DNA of 64,000 bases from Aureibacillus halotolerans (GTDB lineage Bacteria > Bacillota > Bacilli > Bacillales > DSM-28697). The translations under genes and the position numbers were made by a program. Location of the stretch: NCBI RefSeq assembly GCF_004363045.1, contig NZ_SNYJ01000002.1:1-64000 (forward strand), in the 5' to 3' direction. Positions 10,101 through 18,453 of this stretch are shown here, piece after piece. The notes below the pieces were generated by a model. That model searched no databases, was not told the origin of the DNA, and worked only from the letters and a program-made list of their open reading frames with translations. Numbering within the stretch: the stretch's first letter is position 1; the number at the start of each line of letters is the position of its first letter.

Positions 10101-11032
10101 CCATCACGTATGAGAATTCTACTGAACCAACGGTGTTAGCTCCAACGGAAACCAGCGTTGCACTTCCAGACACTGTTCAGTCTGGAGAGGTCATTGTCAT
10201 CACCGCAACGGATTTCGCGGGCAACAAGACAACCGCTGAACTAACAGTAGGCGAGGCAGATGGTACGATTCCATACGTGCATCTGTTAGAGCCACAAGCG
10301 TTGCAAGTATACAATGAAAACACGCTTCAAGTGAGTGGATATATTGAAGAAGAAGGCGAAATTGAAACCTTCACAATTGGCGAAGAAGAAATTGAGCTAA
10401 CGCCAGATGGAGAAGGGCGTTACACCTTTGAAACAGACATTACCATTGAGGATGGGGTGCAATCATTAGTCGTTGCGGCGACAGACACAAGCGGCAACAC
10501 GATTGATTTCCGCAGAAACTTCTTTGTAGATGCCACGGCGCCAGACATTACAATTAACGGTCTGCCTTCGAAGTATTATGTAGAGCATGGCACAGACGAT
10601 CCGGTCATTGATGTCACAGTCAAAGACAATTTTGATCAAATCCGTTTTTATATCGATGGCGACGAGCGATTTGCACAGGGAATTAGCGAGCCATATAAAA
10701 TGGAAGGCTTTGAAAAGACGTTCTCTGATATTGAACTCTCGTTGGTGGAGGGACGCAATGAATTTACGGTTGAAGTTGAGGATTTTGGCGGCAACAAAAC
10801 CGTAAAAACCATTTCGATTTATTTACTTGCTGAAGGTGAGACACCGCCAGCACAAGGAGACACAACCAATCCTGACGATGGGGAGGAAGTGCCTTTGCCG
10901 CCGAAAGAGAAGCCGGAGCTTGGTCCTGTAAAGCCGGAGACTCCTAAGGACAAGCCTTCTCTTCCTGGGCCAGGACCTAAACAGCCGTCTTTAGAGACTG
11001 AAAAGCCCGAGCTCCCAGGTGCTGCGGCATAA
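7118..11032 (+). CDS. Large secreted subtilisin-like serine protease (Vpr-like)
   Basis: 1304-residue extracellular S8 protease. Signal peptide at 1-23, then an inhibitor I9-type propeptide (about 57-150). The catalytic triad is Asp191 (IIDTGIDPSH), His257 (MHGMHVAGT) and Ser582 (SGTSMAAPHVAG), with oxyanion Asn357 (SAGNS). A protease-associated domain is inserted between His and Ser (about 440-530). After the catalytic domain come an Fn3-like domain (about 660-830) and several Ig-like repeats (VDATAPDITINGLP type), ending in a Pro/Lys/Glu-rich tail without an LPXTG motif. B. subtilis Vpr is about 806 residues, so the C-terminus is much extended. The start is TTG, seven bases after AGGAGG. 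Confidence 0.92.
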   Translation: MRQKQWILLLVIFMLVVPQTVLGNMGSLPEKEFRAKQTPTNLDSAQDLKSTADEDGNVRIIVELEQEPAIENATSKGIRFKEMEPSTRRSLVESNLAAQQEVKEAIVSQTGTIEVEQQFTTVVNGFSATVNVEDIDAIQQTTGVKEVHKVNEYKRPIATPDMEYSKELVQAQQAWRDYGYKGEGTVIGIIDTGIDPSHRDMVLDEGVEPALTESDLLLAKKEGNINGSFFTEKVPYGYNYFDQNQQILDIGPAASMHGMHVAGTAAANGDEDAGGIKGIAPNAQLLALKVFSNDPEFPSTYGDIYIKAIDDAILLGADVINMSLGSTAGFVSEESPEQQALNRATENGVFMSVSAGNSAHFGNGFSNPIPSNPDIGVVGSPSVGSAAVSIASIENTFNDYKALQVEINGEAKLFPYLNAGNIKPSDLTDKTFQIAYAGLGTAEETSNVDLQGKIALIKRGSISFVEKALNAQAAGATAVVIFNNTDGYVSMANDAAISVPFVFMSQSDGEELVAALQNEAGLQGTWVDEEVKVANPFSGHMSDFTSWGTPLTLDFKPEMTAPGGNIYSTLNDDEYGIKSGTSMAAPHVAGGAALVFQRLAEKGLEGQALVDRAKQLLLNTSKPVIDQGVVNTTFDWDIPYSPRRQGAGLMQLHAALDTPVTVVSADTGEPAVALKEISDQVSFELIATNHSDQEVLYNAGANIQTDFAAYGELGYELDILEAQALSNTTITINGGQQDISVPANGEVRFTVEIDLSNATVVDPSQTGDFTTPIDPDDIFTNGYFVEGFVTLTDTADTAPELTVPYMGFHGDWDAVPIFDGTVYDETSFYGQAGAVYLLGDEYLYLGFDPADQTVKRERIAISPNADGIQEELIPVVSFLRNAEELAVRVLDKNGEELRTIRTENNIRKHYYDGGLGPAYRLDPNWAWDGTVKNVVAKDGQYIYEIAARIDEDAEWQTLQYPVYVDTVEPLIEATTVDGNVQYTVTDEGSGVALTTITYENSTEPTVLAPTETSVALPDTVQSGEVIVITATDFAGNKTTAELTVGEADGTIPYVHLLEPQALQVYNENTLQVSGYIEEEGEIETFTIGEEEIELTPDGEGRYTFETDITIEDGVQSLVVAATDTSGNTIDFRRNFFVDATAPDITINGLPSKYYVEHGTDDPVIDVTVKDNFDQIRFYIDGDERFAQGISEPYKMEGFEKTFSDIELSLVEGRNEFTVEVEDFGGNKTVKTISIYLLAEGETPPAQGDTTNPDDGEEVPLPPKEKPELGPVKPETPKDKPSLPGPGPKQPSLETEKPELPGAAA

Positions 11033-11055
11033 GAAGAGTAGTGTAAATAACATTA

Positions 11056-11099
11056 AAGAAGAAACCACGATGGAATAATTCCTACGTGGTTTCTTCTTT
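11056..11099. terminator. Bidirectional terminator between protease and nucleoside hydrolase
   Basis: AAGAAGAAACCACG and CGTGGTTTCTTCTTT form a 14-bp stem, with A-rich and T-rich flanks allowing termination in both directions between two convergent genes. Confidence 0.85.
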
Positions 11100-11146
11100 C
11101 AGTCTGATAAATTAGTTATGACCTTGCCCCAGTTCTGCCGTTATTA

Positions 11147-12064
11147 TTAGACAACGCGACTGAGAAAATGGGCTACAAATCGCTCACTATCTACATGAAG
11201 GCAAACATGTACAGAGCTTGCTTCGTCTTCTTCGCCAACCGTTTGGCCATAAGACTCGCCAGCTTCTCCAACGGTTACCTTCATCGGTACAGTTTGCACA
11301 AAGCTAGGATCAATGACAGTGCCGATAGCTAACGGATCATGAAGTGAACAGCCAATAATGCCAGGGTTGTTTTCTTTATAGGCATTAATATAGAACGTCA
11401 CAATATCGGCCATAGAGGTGGCGGATGGTTGGTTACGTGAACGCCATTCATCACATTTGTCTTGAGGAAGCAACGTTTTCATCGTCACATCAAGTCCAAC
11501 AAGGCGTATGTTTGCGCCTGATTGAAAGACAATGTTTGCGGCTTTCGGATCAGCATGAATGTTCGCTTCTGCAAGTGGTGTGATGTTGCCAGGATGACGA
11601 ACGGCGCCCCCCATGACGACAATTTCCTTTACGTTCTTCACAAATTCAGGATCCGCTTTAATGGCTCGAGCGACATTACTCAAAGAACCAACAGGAACAA
11701 GCGTCAGCTCACCAGGATGTTCCTTTGTAATTCTTGATAAAAAGTCATGAGCAGACTCATTCTCTGCTTTTTTTTGCGACGTAGGTATGGTGACTTCACC
11801 GATGCCATTATGACCGTGAATCCAAGGTGCTCCTTCACGAGGCAATTGCCCATCGATTGTTTGATTAAGCCCTTCATAAACAGGGACGTGGCTTGCGTCA
11901 AAAAGCGCCAAAAGGTCTAGAGCATTTTTAGTCGTTACGTCCGTATGTGCATTTCCGAAACAAGTCGTTATCGCTGTCAGTTCAACCTCAGGAGAATGCA
12001 ATGCATACGCAATTGCCATGGCATCATCAATGCCTGGATCACAATCCAAAATGATTTTTTCCAT
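11147..12064 (-). CDS. Inosine-uridine preferring nucleoside hydrolase
   Basis: Calcium-dependent hydrolase that splits ribonucleosides into base and ribose. The N-terminal metal-binding cluster DCDPGIDDA (residues 7-15), the GHNGIGE region, VGSLSNVARA and the C-terminal CSLHDPLAIG with the likely catalytic His are all present. The 305-residue length is normal, and there is no signal peptide, so it acts in the cytoplasm. AGAGGTG precedes the ATG. The next gene upstream on the same strand is a NupC transporter, about 900 bp away across a repeat-filled gap. The pair suggests nucleoside uptake followed by hydrolysis. Substrate preference cannot be read from the sequence. Confidence 0.92.
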   Translation of the reverse strand: MEKIILDCDPGIDDAMAIAYALHSPEVELTAITTCFGNAHTDVTTKNALDLLALFDASHVPVYEGLNQTIDGQLPREGAPWIHGHNGIGEVTIPTSQKKAENESAHDFLSRITKEHPGELTLVPVGSLSNVARAIKADPEFVKNVKEIVVMGGAVRHPGNITPLAEANIHADPKAANIVFQSGANIRLVGLDVTMKTLLPQDKCDEWRSRNQPSATSMADIVTFYINAYKENNPGIIGCSLHDPLAIGTVIDPSFVQTVPMKVTVGEAGESYGQTVGEEDEASSVHVCLHVDSERFVAHFLSRVV

Positions 12065-12200
12065 AAAAACACCTCTTTCTTAATTTTATTAACTCAACTT
12101 TCATAGAGCAAAATGCACTTTTAATGTTGACTGTGCCTGAGTTGAAGCAAGGTAAGAAAGATTTATTGACATGTTGAACATGTGTAAATAGAGAATCACG

Positions 12201-12940
12201 ATTGCTTCGTCAAAATACTTCGCTTTCCGCGGGCACGGCTTCAGCTTCCTCGGAAAGCAAGCTTTCCTGCGGGATCTTCAGCTCGCGCTGTTACACCCTA
12301 CGGGTACAAGTGCAACATCGACTCGAGAAGACCTCGTCGTGTTTTCTTTGCCGCAGGAGTCTGCGTAATTTCTTTATTTGTTCGGGTCTCGTATAACGAG
12401 TAAGAAAGCGTGTTAAAGCGTGATTGCTTACAAAACAAGATAAGTAAGTACATCTTTTCTGTAAAGTTACATCACCTAGTGCAATGTTGATGCAGCGGTG
12501 GACATATGTTTAGATAACTTGCGCAGAGCAAAAATCATCTACAACACTGGCTGAGCTTGAGTGGACGCGAAGTGATGTAGATCAATTGACCGAATGATGC
12601 CGGTGCTCGCAATCCTATATTTCTAAAAGGTCGTCTTTCAGTAATGAAACTGACATCTACTCCTTAATCACTAAAAGAGTCTTTTTTGAATTGTAATTAA
12701 ATCATAAATGCGGACCATTAAAAGCAGCCACTAGCGAGACTCCAGCGAGACCCCACAGAGCGCGCACGCGATCGAGGAGGCGTAGCAGAAGCCAGGCGGC
12801 AAAAAAATCACGACGAAGTCTTTTTGAGTCGATGATGCACTTGTACCCTTTAGAGTGAAAGCGAGCGTATGGCAGCTTGTATAAAAAGCAACCACAATTT
12901 TGGATTTCAGGTTTACCCAGCTATATCTAAGCGTGTCTGA
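12201..12940. repeat. Long noncoding element LE-1, bracketed by family-A/X repeats
   Basis: The 900-bp gap between the nucleoside hydrolase and nupC holds no credible gene. At 12201-12370 is a forward family-A copy (GCTTCGTCAAAATACTTCGC start) with the 59-bp module X inserted before GCAGGAGTCT. At about 12725-12865 is module X in reverse, with a decayed reverse family-A copy. The 350 bases between them, and 75 bases beyond, align with 58.30-58.82 kb, including the closing TATATCTAAGCGTGTCTG. Internal palindromes include GGAAAGCAAGCTTTCC and CCTGCGGG...CCCGCAGG. Short frames here are repeat-derived. Confidence 0.75.
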
Positions 12941-12964
12941 CTAATGTCAGGTGCGAAAGATGAG

Positions 12965-14164
12965 TTAATAAGGAATGAATAAGCTAATGATAACGGCTGA
13001 AAGGAAAGATGCCAAGACGGAACCGTATAAAAGCTTCATACCAAATCCGGCAACGACATCGCCTTTTTCACTGTTCATCGCTTTTACTGCCCCAGTGACA
13101 ATACCGATGGAGCTGAAGTTGGCAAAGCTAATGAGGTAGACAGTAAGGATTCCAATGGTACGTTCACTGACGACACCGTTATCAATCATGCCAAGCAAGG
13201 CTTCCTGAGCGACAAACTCGTTGGAAAGTATTTTGGTGGCCATAATGGTTCCAGCATTGACGAGATCTTGCGTAGGAAAACCGAGCAAGAAAGCAATTGG
13301 TGAAAAGACATAACCAAGGAACTCTTGAAAGCTAAGCGTGAAGATACCGGTGAAAATGGCATTGATAAAATTAATTAAGGCGACAAACCCGATGACCATG
13401 ACACCAACTGTAACAGCAATTTTTCCTCCATCAAGAATACTGTCAGAAATCACTTGAAACAGGTTTTTCTTTTCCCCTTCATCCTCAACAACAATCAACT
13501 GGTCATCCTCATCTTCCACTTTATAAGGGTTAATGATGCACGAGATAATTAGCGCAGAGAAGATATTAAGCACCACCGCAATAACAACATACTGTGGAGG
13601 CAGCACAGCCATAAACGCAGCGATGATCGGCAAACTTACCGAAGAAACGGCAGAAGCACATAAAGTGTACAATCGTTGCTTTGGTAATGTTGGGAGCAAC
13701 GGCTTAGCTGTCAAAAACACCTCTGACTGTCCAATAAACGCAGAAGCCACGGCAAAATAATTCTCAAGCTTCCCCATGCCTGTGATTTTACTGAGAACAA
13801 GGCCAACATATTTAATAATGAGTGGCAGGATTCGTGTATACGTTAGGATCCCAACTAAAACGGACACAAAAATAATTGGCATTAGGACATTAAACACAAA
13901 CGCCATAGGATTGTTCACGTAAAGATCTCCGAAAATAAATTCTGTGCCCGTATTTGCAATTGCAATCATTTCAGCAAAACCAGCAGCGATAGCACTAATG
14001 ATCTGAATACCTATATCTGTTTGCAACAGAATAAACGTGATCGCGAGTTGTAAGCCAAGTAAGATTAACACTGACTTATAACGTACTCCTTTGCGGTTGC
14101 TACTCCAAGCCCAAGCAAGTAAAAATACGGTAGCAAGACCGATAAAGAAAAATAAGACTTGCAT
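12965..14164 (-). CDS. nupC: Concentrative nucleoside transporter NupC family
   Basis: 399-residue membrane protein of the CNT family, a cation-coupled nucleoside importer. It shows the family layout: N-terminal hydrophobic helices, then VFNVLMPIIFVSVLVGILTY, the conserved GQSEVFLTAKPLLP substrate/cation site region, and C-terminal gates such as FANFSSIGIVTGAVKAMNSEK. A hydrophilic, acidic loop (KVEDEDDQLIVVEDEGEKK) lies near the middle. AAGGAGGGG precedes the ATG. It is likely functionally linked to the nucleoside hydrolase downstream. A cre-like sequence lies just upstream of its RBS. Confidence 0.92.
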   Translation of the reverse strand: MQVLFFFIGLATVFLLAWAWSSNRKGVRYKSVLILLGLQLAITFILLQTDIGIQIISAIAAGFAEMIAIANTGTEFIFGDLYVNNPMAFVFNVLMPIIFVSVLVGILTYTRILPLIIKYVGLVLSKITGMGKLENYFAVASAFIGQSEVFLTAKPLLPTLPKQRLYTLCASAVSSVSLPIIAAFMAVLPPQYVVIAVVLNIFSALIISCIINPYKVEDEDDQLIVVEDEGEKKNLFQVISDSILDGGKIAVTVGVMVIGFVALINFINAIFTGIFTLSFQEFLGYVFSPIAFLLGFPTQDLVNAGTIMATKILSNEFVAQEALLGMIDNGVVSERTIGILTVYLISFANFSSIGIVTGAVKAMNSEKGDVVAGFGMKLLYGSVLASFLSAVIISLFIPY

Positions 14165-14184
14165 TGATGAACCCCTCCTTAAAA

Positions 14185-14199
14185 ATGTAAGCGATCTCT
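14185..14199 (-). promoter_or_regulatory. Possible cre (CcpA) site before nupC
   Basis: Read on the plus strand, ATGTAAGCGATCTCT fits the cre pattern WTGNAANCGNWNNCA at all but the last position. It lies about 20 bases upstream of the nupC start codon. Catabolite repression of nucleoside uptake is known in B. subtilis, but the match is imperfect. Confidence 0.3.
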
Positions 14200-14412
14200 T
14201 TCTTTATTGAAGAAACAAAATAAAAAACGAAGCCTTATACTGAGTGCTCGTCCGCAGGACATAATATCATATTATCGAGCAATATGAAACCAATCTCGGC
14301 AAATGTCGACAAGGTTGTTTTTGTCAGTGTGAAGAGAAACGCAATAAAAAGCTATTTTGAATCGGCTAGATGCAACGATTAATCATAAAAATTGATGAGA
14401 CATAAATTCCGA

Positions 14413-14735
14413 CTGCTTCGTCAAAATACTTCGCTTTCCGCGGGCTCGGCTTCAGCTTCCTCGGAAAGCAAAAGCTTTCCTGCGGGATCTTCAGCTCGCG
14501 CTGTTCCCGCAGGAGTCTACGTATGTTGACTACGCTGATGTTTGTTTCTTCGTTTTTATTCATGTCACATTTTCATTAAAAGATGCCACTAGCGAGACTC
14601 CAGCGGCAAAGAAAACACAATGAGACGTACTCACGAATCGATGTTGCCCTTATACCTTTTATGGTGCGAAGAAATCCCGACGAAGCTTTTTGAGTCGATG
14701 ATGCACTTGTGCCCTTCAGGAGCGTGTCTATCAAA
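14413..14735. repeat. Family-A repeat (forward) plus inverted module X
   Basis: 14413-14540 is a nearly intact family-A copy without the X insert: GCTTCGTCAAAATAC at the left and the imperfect inverse ending TTGACTACGCTGATG at the right. It is about 2 bp longer than the 58.2-kb copy. About 14584-14730 holds a reverse, decayed module X (AGACTCCAGCGGCAAAG..., then GAGTCGATGATGCAC). The rest of the gap, 14165-14400 and 14736-14870, shows no gene. Confidence 0.75.
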
Positions 14736-14879
14736 TAAAAGTGACGAAAGTTGAGTGAGTAAACATCAATAAACGATTCATTTGAATGGCATGAGGGATC
14801 CGCAGATCAAACTTTTTGAGTATAGGATGTACAATTAGCCAGAGCGAAATTCAAGAAAACTGCTTAGGTTTCTCCTTCA

Positions 14880-14916
14880 TTTACAATTCTTTACGATTGT
14901 TTACGCAAACCTTACA
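14880..14916 (+). promoter_or_regulatory. PhoP-box-like array upstream of 5'-nucleotidase
   Basis: Four direct TTTAC-type hexamers occur with helical spacing: TTTACA (14880), TTTACG (14890), TTTACG (14900) and CTTACA (14911). This fits the Bacillus PhoP binding pattern of TTHAYA repeats about 11 bp apart. A possible -10 element TACACT follows at 14938, and the gene's RBS is at about 14990. Phosphate-starvation control would suit a secreted phosphatase. Confidence 0.65.
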
Positions 14917-14999
14917 TCATGAAAGCGCATTTTTATGTACACTTTAAGCAAGTAGGCAAGCCGTTACATATAAATAGAACATTTAAGGGGAGATGTAGG

Positions 15000-17900
15000 T
15001 TGAAGGCAAAGCATTGGGTAGTAGCAGGAATTGCAGCCACGTTAACTTGGTTGCCAAGTCAAGGGCAAGCTGCGATAGAAAAAGTCTCGACGTATACAGG
15101 CGAATCAACGCCAGCATTTCAAGTTCAGCTTTCTGGGCGCTTTACAAGTGGTGCCGCTATCGATGAAAGCGGAACAGAAATCGTGGCATATGATCAAGCT
15201 AATGAACAAGCTTATTCAATCAATGGCGCAGAGAATGCGTTAGATATCATTGATTTGGCTCCTTTAAAGCAGGATGCATCTTTTCAAGAGCTTCCATTAA
15301 AAAAGAGGATTCCTATCAGTGACGTTTCTGAAGATCTTGGAGACGTGTCAGGCATTACGAGCGTAGCCCTGCATCCTGATGGAGACTATCTGGCAGTAGC
15401 AATCGTTGCTGAACCTAAGACAGATCCAGGGCATGTTGTTTTCCTAACGACGGATGGTGAGTTGCTTGCGACGGTAGGTGTAGGCTCTCTTCCAGATATG
15501 CTGACGTTTACTCATGATGGCTCAAAGCTTTTGGTAGCGAATGAAGGCGAACCAAATGATGCCTATGATGTAAATCCTGAGGGCTCCGTTAGCGTTGTCG
15601 ATCTTAGTGAAGGCATCGATTCTTTGACAAATTCGTCAGTAAACGAAGTAACATTTGATCAAGTCGATATTGATGAGGACGTTCGTCAAGTGAATGCAGA
15701 TGCCACTCGTGCGGAAGATCTTGAGCCAGAATACATTGTCGTAAGCGAGGACGATACGAAGGCTTATGTTGCGCTTCAGGAAAACAATGCAATTGCGACA
15801 TTGGATCTTACGACAGCGTCCTTTACGAGCGTCAAGTCGCTAGGGTTTAAAGATCATTCAATTGCAGGCAATGGTATGGATGTAAACGATGAGGATGGAA
15901 AAATCAATATTCAGACAGTACCAGTGCTCGGGCAATATATGCCTGATGGGATCTCATTATTGGAGAGAAACGGGAAATCTTATATTCTGACACCGAACGA
16001 AGGGGATGCGCAAGATTATGAGGGGTTTTCTGAAGAAGTGCGTGTCGCCGACATTGCTGACCAATACGCATTAAACGCCGAGCATTTCGAAGGCTATACG
16101 CAAGAAGAGCTTGATGCACTTGTAGAAGATGGACTTTTCGACGATGACCAGCTCGGTCGACTAAAAACAACTACTTCTGCGCCGAAAAACGAGGATGGAA
16201 AATACGAAGCTGTGTATAGTTATGGCGCTCGTTCGTTCACTATTTTTGACGCAGAAACGATGGAACCTGTGTTTGATAGTGGCGATACGTTTGAGCAAGT
16301 GATTGCAAAAGACAATCCTGAAATGTTTAACACAACAAATTCAGAAAATGTCTTTGACGATCGTTCTGACGACAAAGGCCCTGAGCCAGAATCAGTAACT
16401 ACGGGACAAATAGGTGACAAAACTTATGCGTTTGTTGGTTTGGAGCGTGAAGGAAGTATCGCTGTGTATGATGTCACCAACCCTGAAAAAGCAGCTTACG
16501 TAACGATGTTTAACAGTCGTGACTTTAGCGGCAGCGAGGTTGCCGGAGATGTTGCTCCTGAAGGCTTAGCCTTTGTGACTGCTGAAGAAAGCATCACTGG
16601 AGAACCAATGCTTCTCGTTGGAAACGAAGTATCGGGAACAATGTCAGTGTTTACGTTTGGAACTGGAAACCAAACAGATGCTGAAGGACAAACAACTCTT
16701 CAAATCATTCACTTTAACGATGTGCATGCACGTGTGTTTGATGAAGAAAATGGTGGCATGGGGTATGCAAAACTGAAAACCATCATTGATCAAAAAGAAG
16801 CGGAAAACGCAAATACGCTTGTACTTGATGCAGGGGATACATTGCATGGGACGACATTCGCAACGTTGATGAAGGGTGAAAGCATTGTTCAAGTGCTGAA
16901 TGCCATTGGTGTCGATGCTATGGCCCCAGGAAACCATGACTTTAACTATGGAAATGATCATCTTCAAGCCTTACGTGGCATGATGGAGTTCCCTGTCCTC
17001 ACGGCAAATGTAAAGGCAAGTGACGGCACGGATGTGTTCCAGCCTTATGAAATTCAAGAAATCGACGGGATTAAGGTAGGAATTTTCGGTCTTGCTACAC
17101 CAGAAACAACATTTAAAACCCATCCAAACAACGTAAAAGGCTTAACGTTTGAAGACCCTGTTGTTGCTTCAAAACGTATGGTGCAAGAGCTTCAGGCGCA
17201 GGACGTTGATGTGATTATTGCGCTTGCCCATCTCGGCATGGATGAAGCGAGCAAAGATACGTCTACCAAGGTGGCACAAGAAGTGGCAGGCATTGACTTG
17301 ATCGTTGATGGTCACAGTCATACAACATTAGAAACAGGCATGGACGCAGCAAATGGCACGTTAATTGTCAGCACTGGCGAGTATTTGAAAAATGTCGGTG
17401 TGGTCGAGTTAACCTTTGAAGGGGACGAGCTCGTTCAAAAAGACGCTGAGCTGATTTCAAAAGAAGACGCGGCAAATGTTGTGCCAAGCGAAGACATTGT
17501 GAGCGTCACTGATGAGATTACTGCCTCACAAGAAGTTATCCTCCAAGAAGAAGTGGGCACAACCGATGTTCGTCTTGATGGGGAGAGAGAGCAGGTTCGT
17601 GTTGGAGAGACGAATTTGGGCAACTTGATTACAGATGCTATGTTAGCAACAACTGGTGCAGAAATTGCATTAACAAATGGTGGCGGTATCCGTGCATCCA
17701 TTGAAGCAGGCACGGTAACTAAAGGCGATGTCGTGACCGTCCTTCCATTCGGAAATTACATCGTTACAAAAGAAGTCACTGGAGAGCAGCTCGTAGCGGC
17801 ACTTGAAAACGGCGTATCAGACTACCCAGAGCCAAAAGGGGCATTCCCTCACGTGGCAGGCATGACGTTTGCTATTGATCCAGCACAGCCAGCAGGTGCT

Positions 17901-18317
17901 CGTGTGCACTCTGTTGAAGTGGCAGGAGAGCCCTTGAAGCTTGATCAAACGTATATGCTTGCAACAAATGATTTTCTTGCGGCAGGTGGCGATGAATATA
18001 CGAGCCTTAGTACGTCGCCAATTGCGAATGAATACGACGCATTAGATGAAGCACTGATCGCACATATGCAGGGGTTAGGTCAGGTGGCACCTGCGGTTGA
18101 AGGACGAATTACAGAAGCGGCAATGGTTCAAGCTCCTTCAGCACCAACGCAACCAACACCTGCGCCTTCGACCGGTGAAACCTATATCGTTCAGGCTGGC
18201 GACACTCTGTACGACATTGGTTTGAAACACGGCACGACTTGGCAAGCACTACAGCAGCTTAACCAATTAGCAAATCCTCATTGGATTCAAATTGGTCAAG
18301 TGATCGAATTGCCATAA
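15000..18317 (+). CDS. Secreted beta-propeller / 5'-nucleotidase / LysM fusion
   Basis: About 1105 residues. A signal peptide (1-25, ending SQGQA) is followed by a 'choice-of-anchor I' beta-propeller-like domain (about 30-555). Then comes a UshA-type metallophosphatase: HFNDVHARVFD (metal ligands about 573-575), DAGDTLHGT, GNHDFNYG (about 643), LAHLGMD, GHSH (about 771), and the substrate-binding 5'-nucleotidase C domain with TNGGGIRAS and LPFGNYIV. A Pro/Thr linker leads to a C-terminal LysM (about 1059-1105) for peptidoglycan binding. It likely releases phosphate from extracellular nucleotides at the wall. TTG at 15000 is chosen because AAGGGGAG precedes it and it begins the signal peptide; a longer frame from 14919 overlaps the promoter region. 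Confidence 0.9.
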   Translation: MKAKHWVVAGIAATLTWLPSQGQAAIEKVSTYTGESTPAFQVQLSGRFTSGAAIDESGTEIVAYDQANEQAYSINGAENALDIIDLAPLKQDASFQELPLKKRIPISDVSEDLGDVSGITSVALHPDGDYLAVAIVAEPKTDPGHVVFLTTDGELLATVGVGSLPDMLTFTHDGSKLLVANEGEPNDAYDVNPEGSVSVVDLSEGIDSLTNSSVNEVTFDQVDIDEDVRQVNADATRAEDLEPEYIVVSEDDTKAYVALQENNAIATLDLTTASFTSVKSLGFKDHSIAGNGMDVNDEDGKINIQTVPVLGQYMPDGISLLERNGKSYILTPNEGDAQDYEGFSEEVRVADIADQYALNAEHFEGYTQEELDALVEDGLFDDDQLGRLKTTTSAPKNEDGKYEAVYSYGARSFTIFDAETMEPVFDSGDTFEQVIAKDNPEMFNTTNSENVFDDRSDDKGPEPESVTTGQIGDKTYAFVGLEREGSIAVYDVTNPEKAAYVTMFNSRDFSGSEVAGDVAPEGLAFVTAEESITGEPMLLVGNEVSGTMSVFTFGTGNQTDAEGQTTLQIIHFNDVHARVFDEENGGMGYAKLKTIIDQKEAENANTLVLDAGDTLHGTTFATLMKGESIVQVLNAIGVDAMAPGNHDFNYGNDHLQALRGMMEFPVLTANVKASDGTDVFQPYEIQEIDGIKVGIFGLATPETTFKTHPNNVKGLTFEDPVVASKRMVQELQAQDVDVIIALAHLGMDEASKDTSTKVAQEVAGIDLIVDGHSHTTLETGMDAANGTLIVSTGEYLKNVGVVELTFEGDELVQKDAELISKEDAANVVPSEDIVSVTDEITASQEVILQEEVGTTDVRLDGEREQVRVGETNLGNLITDAMLATTGAEIALTNGGGIRASIEAGTVTKGDVVTVLPFGNYIVTKEVTGEQLVAALENGVSDYPEPKGAFPHVAGMTFAIDPAQPAGARVHSVEVAGEPLKLDQTYMLATNDFLAAGGDEYTSLSTSPIANEYDALDEALIAHMQGLGQVAPAVEGRITEAAMVQAPSAPTQPTPAPSTGETYIVQAGDTLYDIGLKHGTTWQALQQLNQLANPHWIQIGQVIELP

Positions 18318-18328
18318 TGCTAGATGAT

Positions 18329-18354
18329 AAAAGGCGCCGACGTGGCGCCTTTTT
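18329..18354 (+). terminator. Rho-independent terminator after 5'-nucleotidase
   Basis: AAAAGGCGCC-GACGT-GGCGCCTTTTT, a 10-bp stem with a T run, 12 bases after the stop codon. Confidence 0.9.
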
Positions 18355-18453
18355 GTGCTTAATAAAAAGGATTTGCTAGCATGACTTCGTCGTTTATGGG
18401 GTCCGCAACATTTTAATTTCACACCCGCGTCGACTAAGAATCTCAAAACACCT

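Noticed and set aside
10587-10805. Frame +/- ORFs inside the Vpr-like gene
   Set aside because: Shadow frames of a long, fully supported coding sequence.
12166-12190. TTGACA with ACATGT-TGA-ACATGT palindrome before LE-1 as a promoter
   Set aside because: No acceptable -10 hexamer at the right distance; left as a curiosity.
14919-14999. Upstream 27-codon extension of the 5'-nucleotidase
   Set aside because: It overlaps the proposed promoter and places extra residues before a clear signal peptide; TTG at 15000 has the RBS.
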